Shown here: positions 18,707 to 28,393 of the stretch, piece after piece | How positions within the stretch are numbered: the stretch's first letter is position 1 | Layout of the letters: every line of letters begins with the position of its first letter | DNA from: Acinetobacter lwoffii | GTDB lineage: Bacteria; Pseudomonadota; Gammaproteobacteria; Pseudomonadales; Moraxellaceae | Assembly (NCBI RefSeq): GCF_019343495.1 | Contig: NZ_CP072549.1 | Coordinates: 2,108,001 to 2,172,000, forward strand | DNA length: 64,000 nucleotides | Direction: 5' to 3' | Made by a program: the position numbers and the translations under genes | The notes under the pieces: model-generated | Database searches by the model: none | Seen by the model: the letters and a program-made list of their open reading frames with translations, nothing else | What the model was told of the DNA's origin: nothing

Positions 18707-19633
18707 TTATTTTACTTCTTTTGTAAATAAAGGAGTTTCAGGCATGTTTTTTCCCGAAAACCGCGCAGCACCGACTTCCTGATTAGGAGCATTAATTCCC
18801 TCTTGGCTCAACATCACTTGAGCTGTTTTAAACATGATTTTAAAATCTAACCACATATTATGCTGTTCAACATATTGTACATCTAATGCAAATTTTTCTT
18901 CCCAGGATAAATTATTGCGTCCACTCACCTGAGCAAGCCCTGTCATACCAGGTTTAACGTCATGCCGTCGTATTTGTTCATCAGTATAATGCTCTAGAAA
19001 TTCTTTCATTTGAGGCCGAGGCCCAACAATACTCATATCTCCTTTCAAAACATTAATCAGCTGTGGCATTTCATCTAAACTGCTAGAGCGTAACTTTTGT
19101 CCAAATGCAGTGATACGAAATTTATCAGGTAAAGGATTACCCTCTTTATCTACGGCATTCCGCATAGAACGAAATTTAATCATTCTAAATAATTTACCAT
19201 TTTCACCAGGTCGTTCTTGGTAAAAGAAAATAGGCGAACCCAAATTTTTTCGTACTTTATAAGCGATGATAATAAAAACCGGGAATAATATAAGCAAAGC
19301 CATGAATGCAATCACTATATCAACCACCCGCTTAGATACCTCCCCTTTATTCCTCATTAAATCAGCAATAGAATAAAAATAAATTTGAGGCGTGAAAGAT
19401 TCTTTTGATATCCAATTATCTTTATGCACAAAATGTCTAGATTTTATTTTACCCATTCTATCTAATTGATCTTTTTTTGAAGAAAATTTTATTATTTTAC
19501 TTTTACACTCTCCTTTATTTTTAGAATATTTTTTTAATATGATAGTATTTTTTCTATCAGATAAAGGCTTATATATTAAAATAGTATTTTCTTCATTATT
19601 TTTGATCTTAGCTTTTTCTTTTTTTAGATACAT
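18707..19633 (-). CDS. Second initiating phosphoglycosyl transferase, N-terminally extended
   Basis: PglC/ItrA-type sugar-phosphate transferase, 308 aa. The core resembles the 204-aa enzyme at 5990-6604: a hydrophobic segment at about 105-125, IKFRSM, SLDEMPQLINV, GDMSIVGPRP and GLAQVSGRNN. It should prime synthesis of the locus-2 repeat unit. About 95 extra residues, rich in lysine, precede the membrane segment. The start is supported by GAGGTG 7 nt upstream of ATG 19633; internal methionines (for example M60) are weaker options. It points at the 3' end of wzc1 and is separated from the other locus-2 genes by about 0.9 kb, so it probably has its own promoter. Confidence 0.88.
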   Translation of the reverse strand: MYLKKEKAKIKNNEENTILIYKPLSDRKNTIILKKYSKNKGECKSKIIKFSSKKDQLDRMGKIKSRHFVHKDNWISKESFTPQIYFYSIADLMRNKGEVSKRVVDIVIAFMALLILFPVFIIIAYKVRKNLGSPIFFYQERPGENGKLFRMIKFRSMRNAVDKEGNPLPDKFRITAFGQKLRSSSLDEMPQLINVLKGDMSIVGPRPQMKEFLEHYTDEQIRRHDVKPGMTGLAQVSGRNNLSWEEKFALDVQYVEQHNMWLDFKIMFKTAQVMLSQEGINAPNQEVGAARFSGKNMPETPLFTKEVK

Positions 19634-20320
19634 TAATAAACACCTCGATATATCTATTTTTATTAATCATATCAAGGGTTTCATTTCTTAAGTAGCAATA
19701 TATCTTAGATGGAATTATCGACCTAAAAATAATCTTATATTAGTATTTTTTTATTAAAACCTTAATTTAAATATTATAAATGAAAATTTATTTGATATTG
19801 CAATAAAATCTTTGTTCTCCTATCAATAAAATAAGCTATTTCGTGAATGATTAGCACTTCATAGTATCCAGTAAATATCCTCAATAAATATAGAAAAGTA
19901 GCGGTAATTTTTTTAAATAAAAATTCATAAAATACAACACAGCTCACACTAAAAAAAATGTGACAAAATGTAATTTAACAAAGAAGACTGTGATTAAAGT
20001 CACCAATTGACTCCATATTTTGACTACATCAAAAACGTCAAGAGACTGATTTAGCAAGTGTATAGCATTAACAAGTACCTGAAATTTTTCTATATAACTG
20101 AAAAACTTATATTTTTAATATTTGTATCAAATATGTCATTTTTACTATTAGCAATTATCCCTAGACTGATGTTTGTATGCTTTCATACATCTGCATAAAA
20201 ATAGATTTTATTTAAATCTTGTGAGTTATTTGCTTGAATAGAAGAAGAACGAGGAGTTGGCTGAACTAAATTATAGCTACAAGCTAAATCACTCAATTAA
20301 ATCACTCAATAATGACGTTT
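19634..20320. other. Non-coding AT-rich region upstream of the second initiating transferase
   Basis: About 690 bp without a convincing gene. It should hold the promoter of the minus-strand transferase gene. I saw only small local structures: an inverted repeat TGTATG-CTTT-CATACA near 20174 and a 13-bp direct repeat (AATCACTCAATTA-like) near 20287-20311. A short plus-frame stretch (KKNEELAELNYSYKLN) just before the hairpin at 20321 might be the tail of a lost gene, but I do not recognise it. Confidence 0.5.
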
Positions 20321-20345
20321 GAAAAAGCCTGTAGTTACGGGCTTG
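20321..20345 (-). terminator. Possible terminator of the locus-2 minus-strand operon
   Basis: On the minus strand AAGCC and GGCTT enclose a loop (AAGCCCGTA pairs almost fully with TACAGGCTT), followed by TTT. It would end transcripts that read through the IS remnant from the acyltransferase gene. The tail is short, so confidence is limited. Confidence 0.45.
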
Positions 20346-20349
20346 TAAA

Positions 20350-20543
20350 ATAAAGTTCTATCTGTAAGGGAAGAGGACTCCACCCGACAGTCAAGGTGGA
20401 GGTGAATTTCACAAAGCTTTAACCCTGCTAACTTTGAATATACTTCTTAATTACATCTAAAGACGCACCACCACAAGCCCTGAAAAATAAGATCGTGATC
20501 ATAAAACAGGTTTGAGCTTGTCGAAAATGGGCGAGTATGTCAA
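20350..20543 (+). mobile_element. Internally deleted IS200/IS605-family element
   Basis: The left part (about 20360-20412) has the hairpin CTCCACC-CGACAGTCAA-GGTGGAG. This matches the left end of the TnpB element at 59863-61360, which has CTCACC-GACAGTCA-GGTGGAG. The right part (about 20505-20543) carries TTGAGCTTGTCGAAAATGGG and GCGAGTATGTCAA, close to that element's right end (TTGAGCTAGTCGAAAGTGG, GGGAGTATGTCAA). Between them the minus strand encodes FRACGGASLDVIKKYIQS, typical of the C-terminus of a Y1 transposase TnpA. Most of tnpA and any tnpB are gone. Boundaries are approximate on the left and firm on the right. Confidence 0.78.
20434..20491 (-). pseudogene. 3' fragment of an IS200/IS605 Y1 transposase gene (tnpA)
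   Basis: About 19 codons of open frame (FRACGGASLDVIKKYIQS, then stop) resemble the conserved C-terminal end of IS200/IS605 TnpA. The catalytic His-Hydrophobe-His and Tyr parts are absent. The fragment is transcribed toward the element's left end, the position tnpA has in elements with divergent tnpA and tnpB. Confidence 0.65.
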
Positions 20544-21493
20544 AAATCTATAGTATAAAAATCATGTACAATCGCACGAGCACCAAATCTTTCTTTTTGA
20601 TTAATCAACCCCCTATTTAAAAACTTCCCTTCATTTTCATTAGAAATACCAAAGTCAAATATTTTAGCAAATTTTTTACTGTTATTTATTAAAAAATCAA
20701 TCAGATAATCTAATACTTTTCCCTCTCTGCCCTTATCATTACTCGCCAAATACTGAATATGAACCACTCTCTCAGTTTCAAAAGTAACTGCTGCTGCCAC
20801 AATATTACCATCAAGACAGCACTTATAAGCTCTTATATTATTAGGAAATCTGCTTTTCAATAAATCTATTTCAATTTCATTATGGACAGGTTGTTGGTTA
20901 TGATGCTCACGTAATACTTCACGAAGGACACCCCAAACAATACTAGGCTGATCTACTTCTTCACAAATAATACCATTTTTTTTGAGCTTCTTAATTGATC
21001 TTCTTTTGCTTTCCGAATATGAATATTCTTCCTCTAAATCAATACAAACACTAATATCTCTACGATAAAGGTTGGCATGATTTCTAAATAAAGCATATAA
21101 GTCTTCTTGCGCTGGATAATTATGATAAATACTTGGAATACATTTATATATAATTTTTTCAATATTTTTTTCTTTAAAAAAAATCTTTAATTGAGTAAAG
21201 AGTTCAAGCATATCAGCAGCATGCATGCCTCTATCAAATAAAAATCCACCAAAGGTTAAACCTTGATGACTATAAAAAATATTATCTTTAATATTTCCAG
21301 GTAATAAAGCCATAATTTCATCTTCATCATTTTTAAATATTAAAGAGAAATCTTCGAAACGATCAGAATGATACTCCATGAAATCCCGATTAAACATAAA
21401 GTGATAATTTTTACATTTTAACAAAAATTTATTCCACATTATTTTATCTGAATCTTCGTATTTTTTTATTTTAAAGCTTATATCTTCGCCCAT
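20540..21493 (-). CDS. FemAB/GNAT-like acyltransferase
   Basis: Cytoplasmic protein of 317 aa resembling the FemAB-like/BioF2-type acetyltransferase group found in polysaccharide loci. The GNAT-like core around residues 215-300 includes YKCCLDGNIVAAAVTFETERVVHIQYLASND and FDFGISNENEGKFLNRGL, followed by FGARAIVHDFY. AGGAG precedes ATG 21493 by 6 nt. It is the last gene of the locus-2 operon. It may N- or O-acylate a sugar, perhaps the 3-amino sugar made by the fdt-like genes, for which no dedicated acetyltransferase is present (inference). The stop codon TGA lies inside the right end of the IS remnant, so the original C-terminus may have been slightly different. Confidence 0.72.
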   Translation of the reverse strand: MGEDISFKIKKYEDSDKIMWNKFLLKCKNYHFMFNRDFMEYHSDRFEDFSLIFKNDEDEIMALLPGNIKDNIFYSHQGLTFGGFLFDRGMHAADMLELFTQLKIFFKEKNIEKIIYKCIPSIYHNYPAQEDLYALFRNHANLYRRDISVCIDLEEEYSYSESKRRSIKKLKKNGIICEEVDQPSIVWGVLREVLREHHNQQPVHNEIEIDLLKSRFPNNIRAYKCCLDGNIVAAAVTFETERVVHIQYLASNDKGREGKVLDYLIDFLINNSKKFAKIFDFGISNENEGKFLNRGLINQKERFGARAIVHDFYTIDF

Positions 21494-21597
21494 TGCAATC
21501 TCCTGTATAAGTCAAACATTCTCTACTTATTATTTTTAAGTTAAATTTAATCAAAATTATTTTTATAAATAAAAATATTATTAAATGAATTCTAAGC

Positions 21598-22746
21598 CTA
21601 ATTCATTCCTAATATTTGCAATAATCTATGATTTATATGATCAGCATTAAAATTTTTTTTAGCATATAAAAATCCCTGATACCCCATTTCATTTACTTGT
21701 TCAGGATATTCTATGAAATAAATCATTTTCTTTACTAATGCGTTTACATCCCATTTAGGAATTAGGAAACCTGTAACACCCTCTACTACAGTTTCATTAC
21801 AGCCAGGTACATCAGTCGTAATCACTGGTCTTCCTATAGCCATTGCTTCTTGTGTACTGCGAGGTACGCCCTCACGATAATAGGAAGGTAATACAAAAAC
21901 TGCACTCTCACGTATTCTTTGATTCACATCTTTAACGAAACCAGCGTATTCTATAATTCCTGTTTCTATCAATTGATCTAATTGTGCCTGCTTTAAACCA
22001 GTTGGATTTTCAGGATCCAATCCACCTATAATTTTAAATGTTATATCAGGATATTTTTCTTTAACTATTCGAGCAGCTTCTAAATATTCAAATATACCCT
22101 TTTCAGCAATTAACCTGGCAATAAAGATAAAAGATAAGTTTTTCTCGGTATCCCATTTCGTATAGGCATACTCTTGTAAGTTAAGACCAATTGGTCCTAA
22201 GACTTCAATTGCATTATTTTTATGGGGAAGATTATAATGATGTACTAGATCTTTAGGATCATCGCGATTTAAGAAAATAATTTTATCTAAATATGGAAAT
22301 GCAAGCCGATATAAAGAAATTTGTACAAAGCGTATGAATTTAGTCTTTAAACTTTGACCATGTTTATGAATGGTAAAAGGTGAACCCAAGCCTTCAATCA
22401 TTCCATAGATATAGGGAACATTTGTCTTATAAGCAGCTAAAGTAGCATAAATAATAGGTTTAGTTGAGTATGAAAAGACTATATCAGGTTGAATTTCTTT
22501 TATTTTATTTATAAGCTGAAAAATAGAATATAGATCAGATAATGGGTTCAATCCCCCACGACTAAGTTGATAGGAAATAGGAGTTGCTCCAAGATTTTTA
22601 ATTATATCTAGCCACTGATCATCATACTCGGAGACAAAAGCATAAACCTGATGACCCTGCTCTAAACATGCAAAAATAAAATCTTTACGAAAATTATAAA
22701 GGTTATAAGCAGTAGAACCTATAATAGCAATTTTTTTATTTATCAT
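21598..22746 (-). CDS. Glycosyltransferase family 4 (locus 2)
   Basis: GT-B glycosyltransferase, 382 aa. N-terminal KIAIIGSTAYNLYNFRKDFI, then FSYSTKPIIYATLAAYKTNVPYIYG near residue 95. The C-terminal donor-binding block YREGVPRSTQEAMAIGRPVITTDVPG lies near residue 295. It is a paralogue of the GT4 in locus 1 and, by analogy, may act early in repeat-unit assembly. It shares base 22746 with the upstream GT2 gene. Donor sugar unknown. Confidence 0.88.
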   Translation of the reverse strand: MINKKIAIIGSTAYNLYNFRKDFIFACLEQGHQVYAFVSEYDDQWLDIIKNLGATPISYQLSRGGLNPLSDLYSIFQLINKIKEIQPDIVFSYSTKPIIYATLAAYKTNVPYIYGMIEGLGSPFTIHKHGQSLKTKFIRFVQISLYRLAFPYLDKIIFLNRDDPKDLVHHYNLPHKNNAIEVLGPIGLNLQEYAYTKWDTEKNLSFIFIARLIAEKGIFEYLEAARIVKEKYPDITFKIIGGLDPENPTGLKQAQLDQLIETGIIEYAGFVKDVNQRIRESAVFVLPSYYREGVPRSTQEAMAIGRPVITTDVPGCNETVVEGVTGFLIPKWDVNALVKKMIYFIEYPEQVNEMGYQGFLYAKKNFNADHINHRLLQILGMN

Positions 22747-23612
22747 TATTTTAATCGTCCTATAAGTTCTAATTGTGACGCATAAAAATTTTTATCGTCT
22801 TCAGAAACAGTAGTCATCCTACGCTTATTTAAAATTTGCATTAAATTCAAAAAACTTAATATTTCTACAATCATTTTTTTTATTTCAAATTTTAGAACAA
22901 TCTTATTTTTTTCAAGATCAGATATGACATTGTTATAATACTTTTTAATCACTTCAATTTGAGTATTATATCCACGTATCATTTTTTCTTTTTTTACATT
23001 TTCCACTTCTCTATAAAAATATAAGGGTTCTTGCATCACCACATAATTAAAATCATTTTTTATAGCTGCTGATAACCATAATTCATAATCTTCAGCTAGG
23101 CAGTTATTTTCCTGATAAGGATTTCTTTGACACCATGTCTTACGTGCAAGAAGTGAAGGATGTAATAAATTTGTCAACCCTTGCAAAATTTCTTTTGGCT
23201 GCATCTGGTGGTTAGAAAAAATTCTTTTTCCTAAGATCTCATTTTTATTTCCAATAGAATATAAACTGGTTACCACTAAATCAATTTCTGGGTTTTCATT
23301 TAAGACTTTAATCTGTTTTTCAAGCCGATCTACTGCCATTAAATCATCAGCATCCATACGTGCAATAATGTCATATTTTGCTTCATTGATAATCTGATTT
23401 AAGCGATAAGGCAATCTTCTATTGGAACCGTCAGAAATGATACGGATTCGAGGATCAACAAATGATCGAGCTATCTCTAAAGACCGGTCTGTTGATCCAT
23501 CATCTACTAATATTAGTTCCCAGTTTTGAAAAGTTTGGGCCAGAACCGATTTAATCGCATCTTCTAAATATTTTTCAGCATTAAAAAATGGAATTCCTAT
23601 AGAAATATACAT
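22746..23612 (-). CDS. Glycosyltransferase family 2 (locus 2, first)
   Basis: GT-A glycosyltransferase, 288 aa, with YISIGIPFFNAEKYLEDAI at the start, LVDDGSTDRS near residue 36 and the metal-binding RMDADD near residue 88. The C-terminal third is variable and may contact the acceptor. It lies 2 bp from wzy2. It probably transfers one sugar of the locus-2 repeat unit; specificity is unknown. Confidence 0.87.
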   Translation of the reverse strand: MYISIGIPFFNAEKYLEDAIKSVLAQTFQNWELILVDDGSTDRSLEIARSFVDPRIRIISDGSNRRLPYRLNQIINEAKYDIIARMDADDLMAVDRLEKQIKVLNENPEIDLVVTSLYSIGNKNEILGKRIFSNHQMQPKEILQGLTNLLHPSLLARKTWCQRNPYQENNCLAEDYELWLSAAIKNDFNYVVMQEPLYFYREVENVKKEKMIRGYNTQIEVIKKYYNNVISDLEKNKIVLKFEIKKMIVEILSFLNLMQILNKRRMTTVSEDDKNFYASQLELIGRLK

Positions 23613-23614
23613 AT

Positions 23615-24757
23615 TTATTCTTCCTTATTATTATTTGAAAATATTAAAAAAGCTGCCAATAAAAACCAAAAAATCAGCGTTCTTGCACTATAGGTGGTAA
23701 ACCCATATAACATTGGTCCTAAGAATATCATCTTGTTTGAAAGTGATAATTTCTTAAATATTTGGTATAGAAATATTAAAAATAAGGATATACCTATAAT
23801 TCCATAATAAAATAAGATACCTAACCAAGTTGAATGAATTTCATTTCCGGTAGGGTTATATAACCAGTGAGCACCTTGTCCAGCCCCAAAAATTAAATAT
23901 TGAGGATAATCTAAAAAACTAAAAAGACCACGTCCTTCTACCTGACTGTCTCTTTGATCTAACCCTTCTATAAAGCGTAGTGCAATGCTATCAAAAACCC
24001 CTAAGCTATATAAAAAGTAGCTTAAGCTTCCAAAAAACGCTAATGTTCCAATGAATACAAATATTCTTTTATTCAGGTCCCCTTTTTGACTAAATATAAG
24101 TCCCAGCGTTAACATTAAAAAGCCAATTGAAGCAGATCTTGACATGGTCAATAAAATCAAGAATAAAGCTAAAAAATAGACGGTTATTTTTTTAAAACCG
24201 TTTCCTGAAATATACAGGTAAATTGCGCAGCTACTTAGCACCCAAAATGCCATCTGGTTAGGATCATTAAAAAGACCATTGTATCGAGGTTCAAAATCAT
24301 AACGACCTAAATTACTTACCCAGATAATAATTTCAACAATATAAGAAAAAGGAATAAGGAATAATAACTTTTCATATAAAAAGTTGATCTGGACCTGATT
24401 TAAATTCATCATTAATATAAAAAATAGTAAATTAAATATCCAGTAAACAGTCGACATCATATAACTTGAATCTAGAACAATTAAATACCAAGCAAAATTT
24501 ACACAAATTGCATAAGCAACGAATAATAAAATTATATTTGAATACTCAATATTTATTTTAGAGCTTTTGCTAAATAGCAATAAAATGGCACCCATAATAA
24601 AAATATGGCTAAATTGTGGAACTCCACTTGACCAAAAATAAAACTGAGATAAAAAAAATGAAAATAGTATAAGATATACAATTGACTTATCTCTTATATT
24701 AGTATCACTTAAAAAAATAATGTTATTTTTTGAATTAGTTTCATTTAAAATAATCAT
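23615..24757 (-). CDS. wzy: Capsule/O-antigen polymerase Wzy (locus 2)
   Basis: Polytopic membrane protein of 380 aa with about ten or eleven helices. It shares with the locus-1 polymerase the blocks NDPNQMAFWVLSS (locus 1: NNPNQLGYFALIS), EGRGLFSFLDYPQYLIFGAGQG and EIHSTWLGILFYYGIIG. Both also end in a Gly-Leu/Phe-Thr motif before the last helix, so the two polymerases are distant homologues. It should polymerise the locus-2 repeat unit in the periplasm. A short gap (151 bp, no gene) separates it from the next GT2. Confidence 0.86.
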   Translation of the reverse strand: MIILNETNSKNNIIFLSDTNIRDKSIVYLILFSFFLSQFYFWSSGVPQFSHIFIMGAILLLFSKSSKINIEYSNIILLFVAYAICVNFAWYLIVLDSSYMMSTVYWIFNLLFFILMMNLNQVQINFLYEKLLFLIPFSYIVEIIIWVSNLGRYDFEPRYNGLFNDPNQMAFWVLSSCAIYLYISGNGFKKITVYFLALFLILLTMSRSASIGFLMLTLGLIFSQKGDLNKRIFVFIGTLAFFGSLSYFLYSLGVFDSIALRFIEGLDQRDSQVEGRGLFSFLDYPQYLIFGAGQGAHWLYNPTGNEIHSTWLGILFYYGIIGISLFLIFLYQIFKKLSLSNKMIFLGPMLYGFTTYSARTLIFWFLLAAFLIFSNNNKEE

Positions 24758-24908
24758 TATCCATTCCTTTTTTATTGTCTTTTGCTCGACAGAAAAGCAA
24801 AAGAACCGATTAATATTTTATATTATTAATTTAATTAATTTCTTATTTAATATATTTAAAAATGGTATTCTCTAACAAAATCAATAATATTTATCAAACT
24901 TATTTATA

Positions 24909-25796
24909 TTAAAAATCTTTTTTAATAATTAACCAGTAAAAAAACCTGAAAAAATCATATTTTAAAATTTCAGATGGATATTCTCTCAAAATGCTTAGCA
25001 TTTTTTCCAATGATTGCTTTTTGGAAAACAACCCCAACTCAAATGCATTTATCCATAAAGCTCTTTTTTTTGCCTTATTAAATAGAATATGATTTTGGTA
25101 TTCATTTAAAATCATCATTCTCGAATCATGCATAAGAGACGTCTGTTTATGCATATTATTATCATGTAGCCTGTATTTAGCAAAAATAACTGGAAGATAA
25201 CATAACTCCCCCTCCTGTGCTAAAAGCAACCACATATACCAGTCTTCGATTTTTACCTTAGCATCATAACCGCCAATTTTTTTCAAAGCTTTAGATCGGA
25301 TCAGTTGAGTCGTAGCTGGCAAATCATGTTCTAATAATAAAATTTTTTCAAAATTATAACTTTGTCTTTTTTTAACTCTATTTTTGACAAGATTAGAATC
25401 ATTATCAATAACTGTCACTCCTCCAAATACTGCGATACAATTTTTGTTCTGGTTTAAAAATTCGGATTGTATTTTTATTTTATCTTTTAAGATTATATCA
25501 TCTGAAGCCAGAGAAGAAAAATATTCTCCCTGTGTCCATGCTAATGCTTCATTCAAGGTTGCACTCAAGCCCTGATTGGGTCGATGTCTAAACTCAAATC
25601 GGGTAAATCGTTTTTCACAGAGCGGAATCAGTTCTTGGATTTTTTCTACGGAAGAATCTGTAGATCCATCATCAATGACAATTAACTCAATATTCTGATA
25701 CGACTGGTCAATGACACTCCTGATACTGTCACACACAAATCTCTCATGATTATAACTTGGTATAATGATAGAAATTAAAGGGTGTTCAATTTTCAT
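24909..25796 (-). CDS. Glycosyltransferase family 2 (locus 2, second)
   Basis: GT-A glycosyltransferase, 295 aa. It opens LISIIIPSYNHERFVCDSI, followed by ELIVIDDGSTDSS and the DxD-like SLASDDIIL near residue 95. KIEDWYMWLLLAQEGELCYLP is typical of GT2 enzymes of O-antigen clusters. It lies 13 bp downstream of wzx2 in the same operon. Donor unknown; it may use the dTDP-amino sugar made by the upstream genes. Confidence 0.87.
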   Translation of the reverse strand: MKIEHPLISIIIPSYNHERFVCDSIRSVIDQSYQNIELIVIDDGSTDSSVEKIQELIPLCEKRFTRFEFRHRPNQGLSATLNEALAWTQGEYFSSLASDDIILKDKIKIQSEFLNQNKNCIAVFGGVTVIDNDSNLVKNRVKKRQSYNFEKILLLEHDLPATTQLIRSKALKKIGGYDAKVKIEDWYMWLLLAQEGELCYLPVIFAKYRLHDNNMHKQTSLMHDSRMMILNEYQNHILFNKAKKRALWINAFELGLFSKKQSLEKMLSILREYPSEILKYDFFRFFYWLIIKKDF

Positions 25797-25809
25797 ATTA
25801 TATCTCTTT

Positions 25810-27054
25810 TTATTCTAATGGTTTAAATATAAATAAACTGATGACTATCCAATACATCCCGTAATTTACCAGGTAAGCAATCGAAACCCCTTCAAATCCA
25901 AAAACTTGGGTACACACATAGGTCAAAATCAGAAGGGAAAGAGTAAATATAATTTCTGTAGAGATATACAGTTTGGTCATGGCTTTGCTTAACATTAAAT
26001 AGCCTAGTATCCAGCTCCCTATCTTTAATGCATCGCCCATCATTTGCCAAAAGAACAGGCTTTGCATGGGTGCGAAGGAGGGACTGAACAATACATTGAT
26101 AATCCAATCACGTAACACAAAAACAATTATGCCTCCTGCCACAGCCATTGGAAAAAGGAACTTATAGCCTAAATAGACTTCTTTCTTAATTTCTTCAAGT
26201 ATCTTGAGCTCTGATAGGCGCGGCAAGTAATAGACCCCCAATATTGTTGTAACCAGCATCAGGTATACGGTACTTAGACGGATCATCGCTTCCCAGTATC
26301 CTGCATATGCCACGCTAAACTCCTGGCTTAAATAGGCACGAATCAGCATTTGCGATAAAGGCACGCAGATCGCACTTACCAATGCCATCCAAACAAAAGA
26401 ACTAAATTTTTTAGTAATTTCGAAGTCTATTTTTCCAAACAGAGACGAAAATTTAAACCAGTCCGCTCTACAACACAGAAATAACGTGGCTATAAATGCA
26501 ATAGACTGATAAATGGATAATGCAATCAAGGCACCATATAAATGTAGTTTTATGGCTAAAATACTTGTAATAATAAGAGCAAATAAACTGCCTGAAATAT
26601 TAGCAATTACCAATTTTAATATTTCTTTTTTGCCATTTAATATTGCTAAAAACAATGTATTAAAATTAAAAAATATTAAAAATACTGCGAACCATACGAA
26701 AACATTTTGATATTCAAGGGTATGAAATATATAAAGTGATAGCTGGTTTTGGAAAATTAAAATTAATATTGCAAAAATCAGGCTGAATAGAAGAACAAGA
26801 CTGCCTGCTGTTTTCCAGATTGCACGTTGTTTGTTTTGATCTTCATGATACTCGGCCGTATATTTAATGACGGCAGTATTAATTGCGCTACCTGCAAAAG
26901 TTGTTACCATTTGAATAAAATTTTGGAATTGTCCTAAAGCGGCATATCCAGTCGGTCCCAGATATACAGCCAAAATTTTATTCAGTACAAATAGAGTTAG
27001 GGTCTTAATCAGCACCGCCACACCATTGAGTACGCTGGTCGTAAGTAAATTCAT
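25810..27054 (-). CDS. wzx: Wzx flippase (locus 2)
   Basis: MOP-superfamily flippase, 414 aa, about 12 hydrophobic helices. It begins MNLLTTSVLNGVAVLIKTLT and has LNKILAVYLGPTGYAALGQFQNF, typical of the WzxE-like branch. It moves the undecaprenyl-linked locus-2 unit across the inner membrane. It is separate in sequence from the locus-1 Wzx, as expected for a different glycan. It directly follows the aminotransferase gene (27055). Confidence 0.9.
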   Translation of the reverse strand: MNLLTTSVLNGVAVLIKTLTLFVLNKILAVYLGPTGYAALGQFQNFIQMVTTFAGSAINTAVIKYTAEYHEDQNKQRAIWKTAGSLVLLFSLIFAILILIFQNQLSLYIFHTLEYQNVFVWFAVFLIFFNFNTLFLAILNGKKEILKLVIANISGSLFALIITSILAIKLHLYGALIALSIYQSIAFIATLFLCCRADWFKFSSLFGKIDFEITKKFSSFVWMALVSAICVPLSQMLIRAYLSQEFSVAYAGYWEAMIRLSTVYLMLVTTILGVYYLPRLSELKILEEIKKEVYLGYKFLFPMAVAGGIIVFVLRDWIINVLFSPSFAPMQSLFFWQMMGDALKIGSWILGYLMLSKAMTKLYISTEIIFTLSLLILTYVCTQVFGFEGVSIAYLVNYGMYWIVISLFIFKPLE

Positions 27055-28170
27055 CTATATTTGAAAACCATTACATAACTGAACAATTTGCTTTGCTTCA
27101 TCCATAGATAAAGTAGGTCCGATCGGTAAGCTCAAGACCTCGGCATGAATTTGTTCTGAAATTGGTAAACTTAAGTCATTCCACTCTTTATAAGCTTGTT
27201 GTTTATGCGGTGGAATCGGGTAATGGATCAGTGTCTGTACCCCATGGTCTGCCAGATATTTTTGTAATTCTTCCCGATGTCGGGTTCGGATGACAAACAG
27301 ATGCCAAACATGCTGGGTATAAGTTTCCGCGTCTATATTTATGAGTGGAAGATCAATGGTTGGATTTTGAATTCCTTTTAAATAGAGATCTGCAATCTGA
27401 CGGCGATGCTGGTTCTCTCGGTCCAAAAATTTCAGTTTTACGTTCAGAATTGCCGCCTGAATTTCATCAAGACGACTATTTACTCCAAGCATCAGGTTTT
27501 TATATTTTTCATGCGAACCATAATTACGTATCGCCTTCAGCATATTGGCTAACTCGGCATCATTGGTGGTAATCGCGCCCCCATCTCCTAATGCCCCCAA
27601 GTTTTTACCTGGATAAAAACTGAAGCCTGAGGCATCTCCCCAATTACCTGCTTTTTTACCATCTATTTCAGCACCATGTGCTTGTGCTGAATCCTCTAGG
27701 ACCAGTAAATTATATTTCTTGGCAATCACCATAATTTCTGGCATGGCAGCAAGCTGTCCATATAAATGAACGGGTAAAATCGCCTTTGTTTTGGTAGTAA
27801 TAGCTGCTTCAATTTTTTTAGTATCAATATTTAAAGTATTAAGATCTGGTTCGACCAACACCGGTTTTAGATTATTTTGTGAAATCGCCAAAATACTCGC
27901 AATATAAGTATTTGAAGGCACAATGACTTCATCTCCTTCATTTAGCTTACCCAATTCTTTCCATGCACGCAGGGTCAGAATAAGAGCATCCAAACCATTG
28001 GCAACCCCTATGGCATACTGCGTTCCACAATAATGCGCAAAATGTCTTTCAAAATCGTCTACCTGTTTGCCACATATATACCAGCCAGAATCAACTACCT
28101 GTGTACAAGCTACGATAAGTTTATCAAGATATTGAGCATTTATCGCTTTTAGGTCAAGAAAAGGAATCAT
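27055..28170 (-). CDS. fdtB: dTDP-3-amino-3,6-dideoxyhexose aminotransferase (FdtB/QdtB-like)
   Basis: PLP-dependent DegT-family aminotransferase, 371 aa. It probably converts the dTDP-3-keto-6-deoxy sugar from the FdtA-like isomerase into dTDP-Fuc3N or dTDP-Qui3N. The PLP lysine is in [19 protein letters not shown] near residue 180, and the cofactor aspartate is in [15 protein letters not shown] start at ATG 28170 ([11 protein letters not shown]), preceded by a GAGA-type site. An upstream ATG at 28185 has no ribosome-binding site. FdtB and QdtB cannot be told apart by reading. It is separated from fdtA by about 220 bp without a gene. Confidence 0.85.
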   Translation of the reverse strand: MIPFLDLKAINAQYLDKLIVACTQVVDSGWYICGKQVDDFERHFAHYCGTQYAIGVANGLDALILTLRAWKELGKLNEGDEVIVPSNTYIASILAISQNNLKPVLVEPDLNTLNIDTKKIEAAITTKTKAILPVHLYGQLAAMPEIMVIAKKYNLLVLEDSAQAHGAEIDGKKAGNWGDASGFSFYPGKNLGALGDGGAITTNDAELANMLKAIRNYGSHEKYKNLMLGVNSRLDEIQAAILNVKLKFLDRENQHRRQIADLYLKGIQNPTIDLPLINIDAETYTQHVWHLFVIRTRHREELQKYLADHGVQTLIHYPIPPHKQQAYKEWNDLSLPISEQIHAEVLSLPIGPTLSMDEAKQIVQLCNGFQI

Positions 28171-28393
28171 TCTTATCAATCTCATAAAAAATCAGAAAAT
28201 TAGGGAATATAGCTCCAAAATAAGAGCTTATTTTTAAACAGTTGTTCCTATATTTAATGTACTGCTTCTAGATTTATTGATATAAAAAATTAACTCTACT
28301 ATATTTATTAATTTTTAATTATTTTTTAAAATATTATTCTACAACGAATACATTGAAAATTAATAATTATTGTACTTTTATCGTATTATTGAT
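28171..28393. other. AT-rich gap between the aminotransferase and the ketoisomerase gene
   Basis: I see no gene here. In related loci an FdtC/QdtC acetyltransferase is usually linked to this pair; no remnant of one is recognisable. A small stem AGCTC-GAGCT occurs near 28210-28230. Confidence 0.5.

Noticed and set aside
20540..21493. Peptidoglycan-bridge FemX/FemA role for the FemAB-like protein
   Set aside because: Gram-negative cells lack interpeptide bridges of that type, and the operon is for polysaccharide synthesis.
28200..28235. Hairpin AGCTC-GAGCT as terminator or fdtC remnant
   Set aside because: The stem is short, the orientation does not match a gene end, and no acetyltransferase-like codons are seen.
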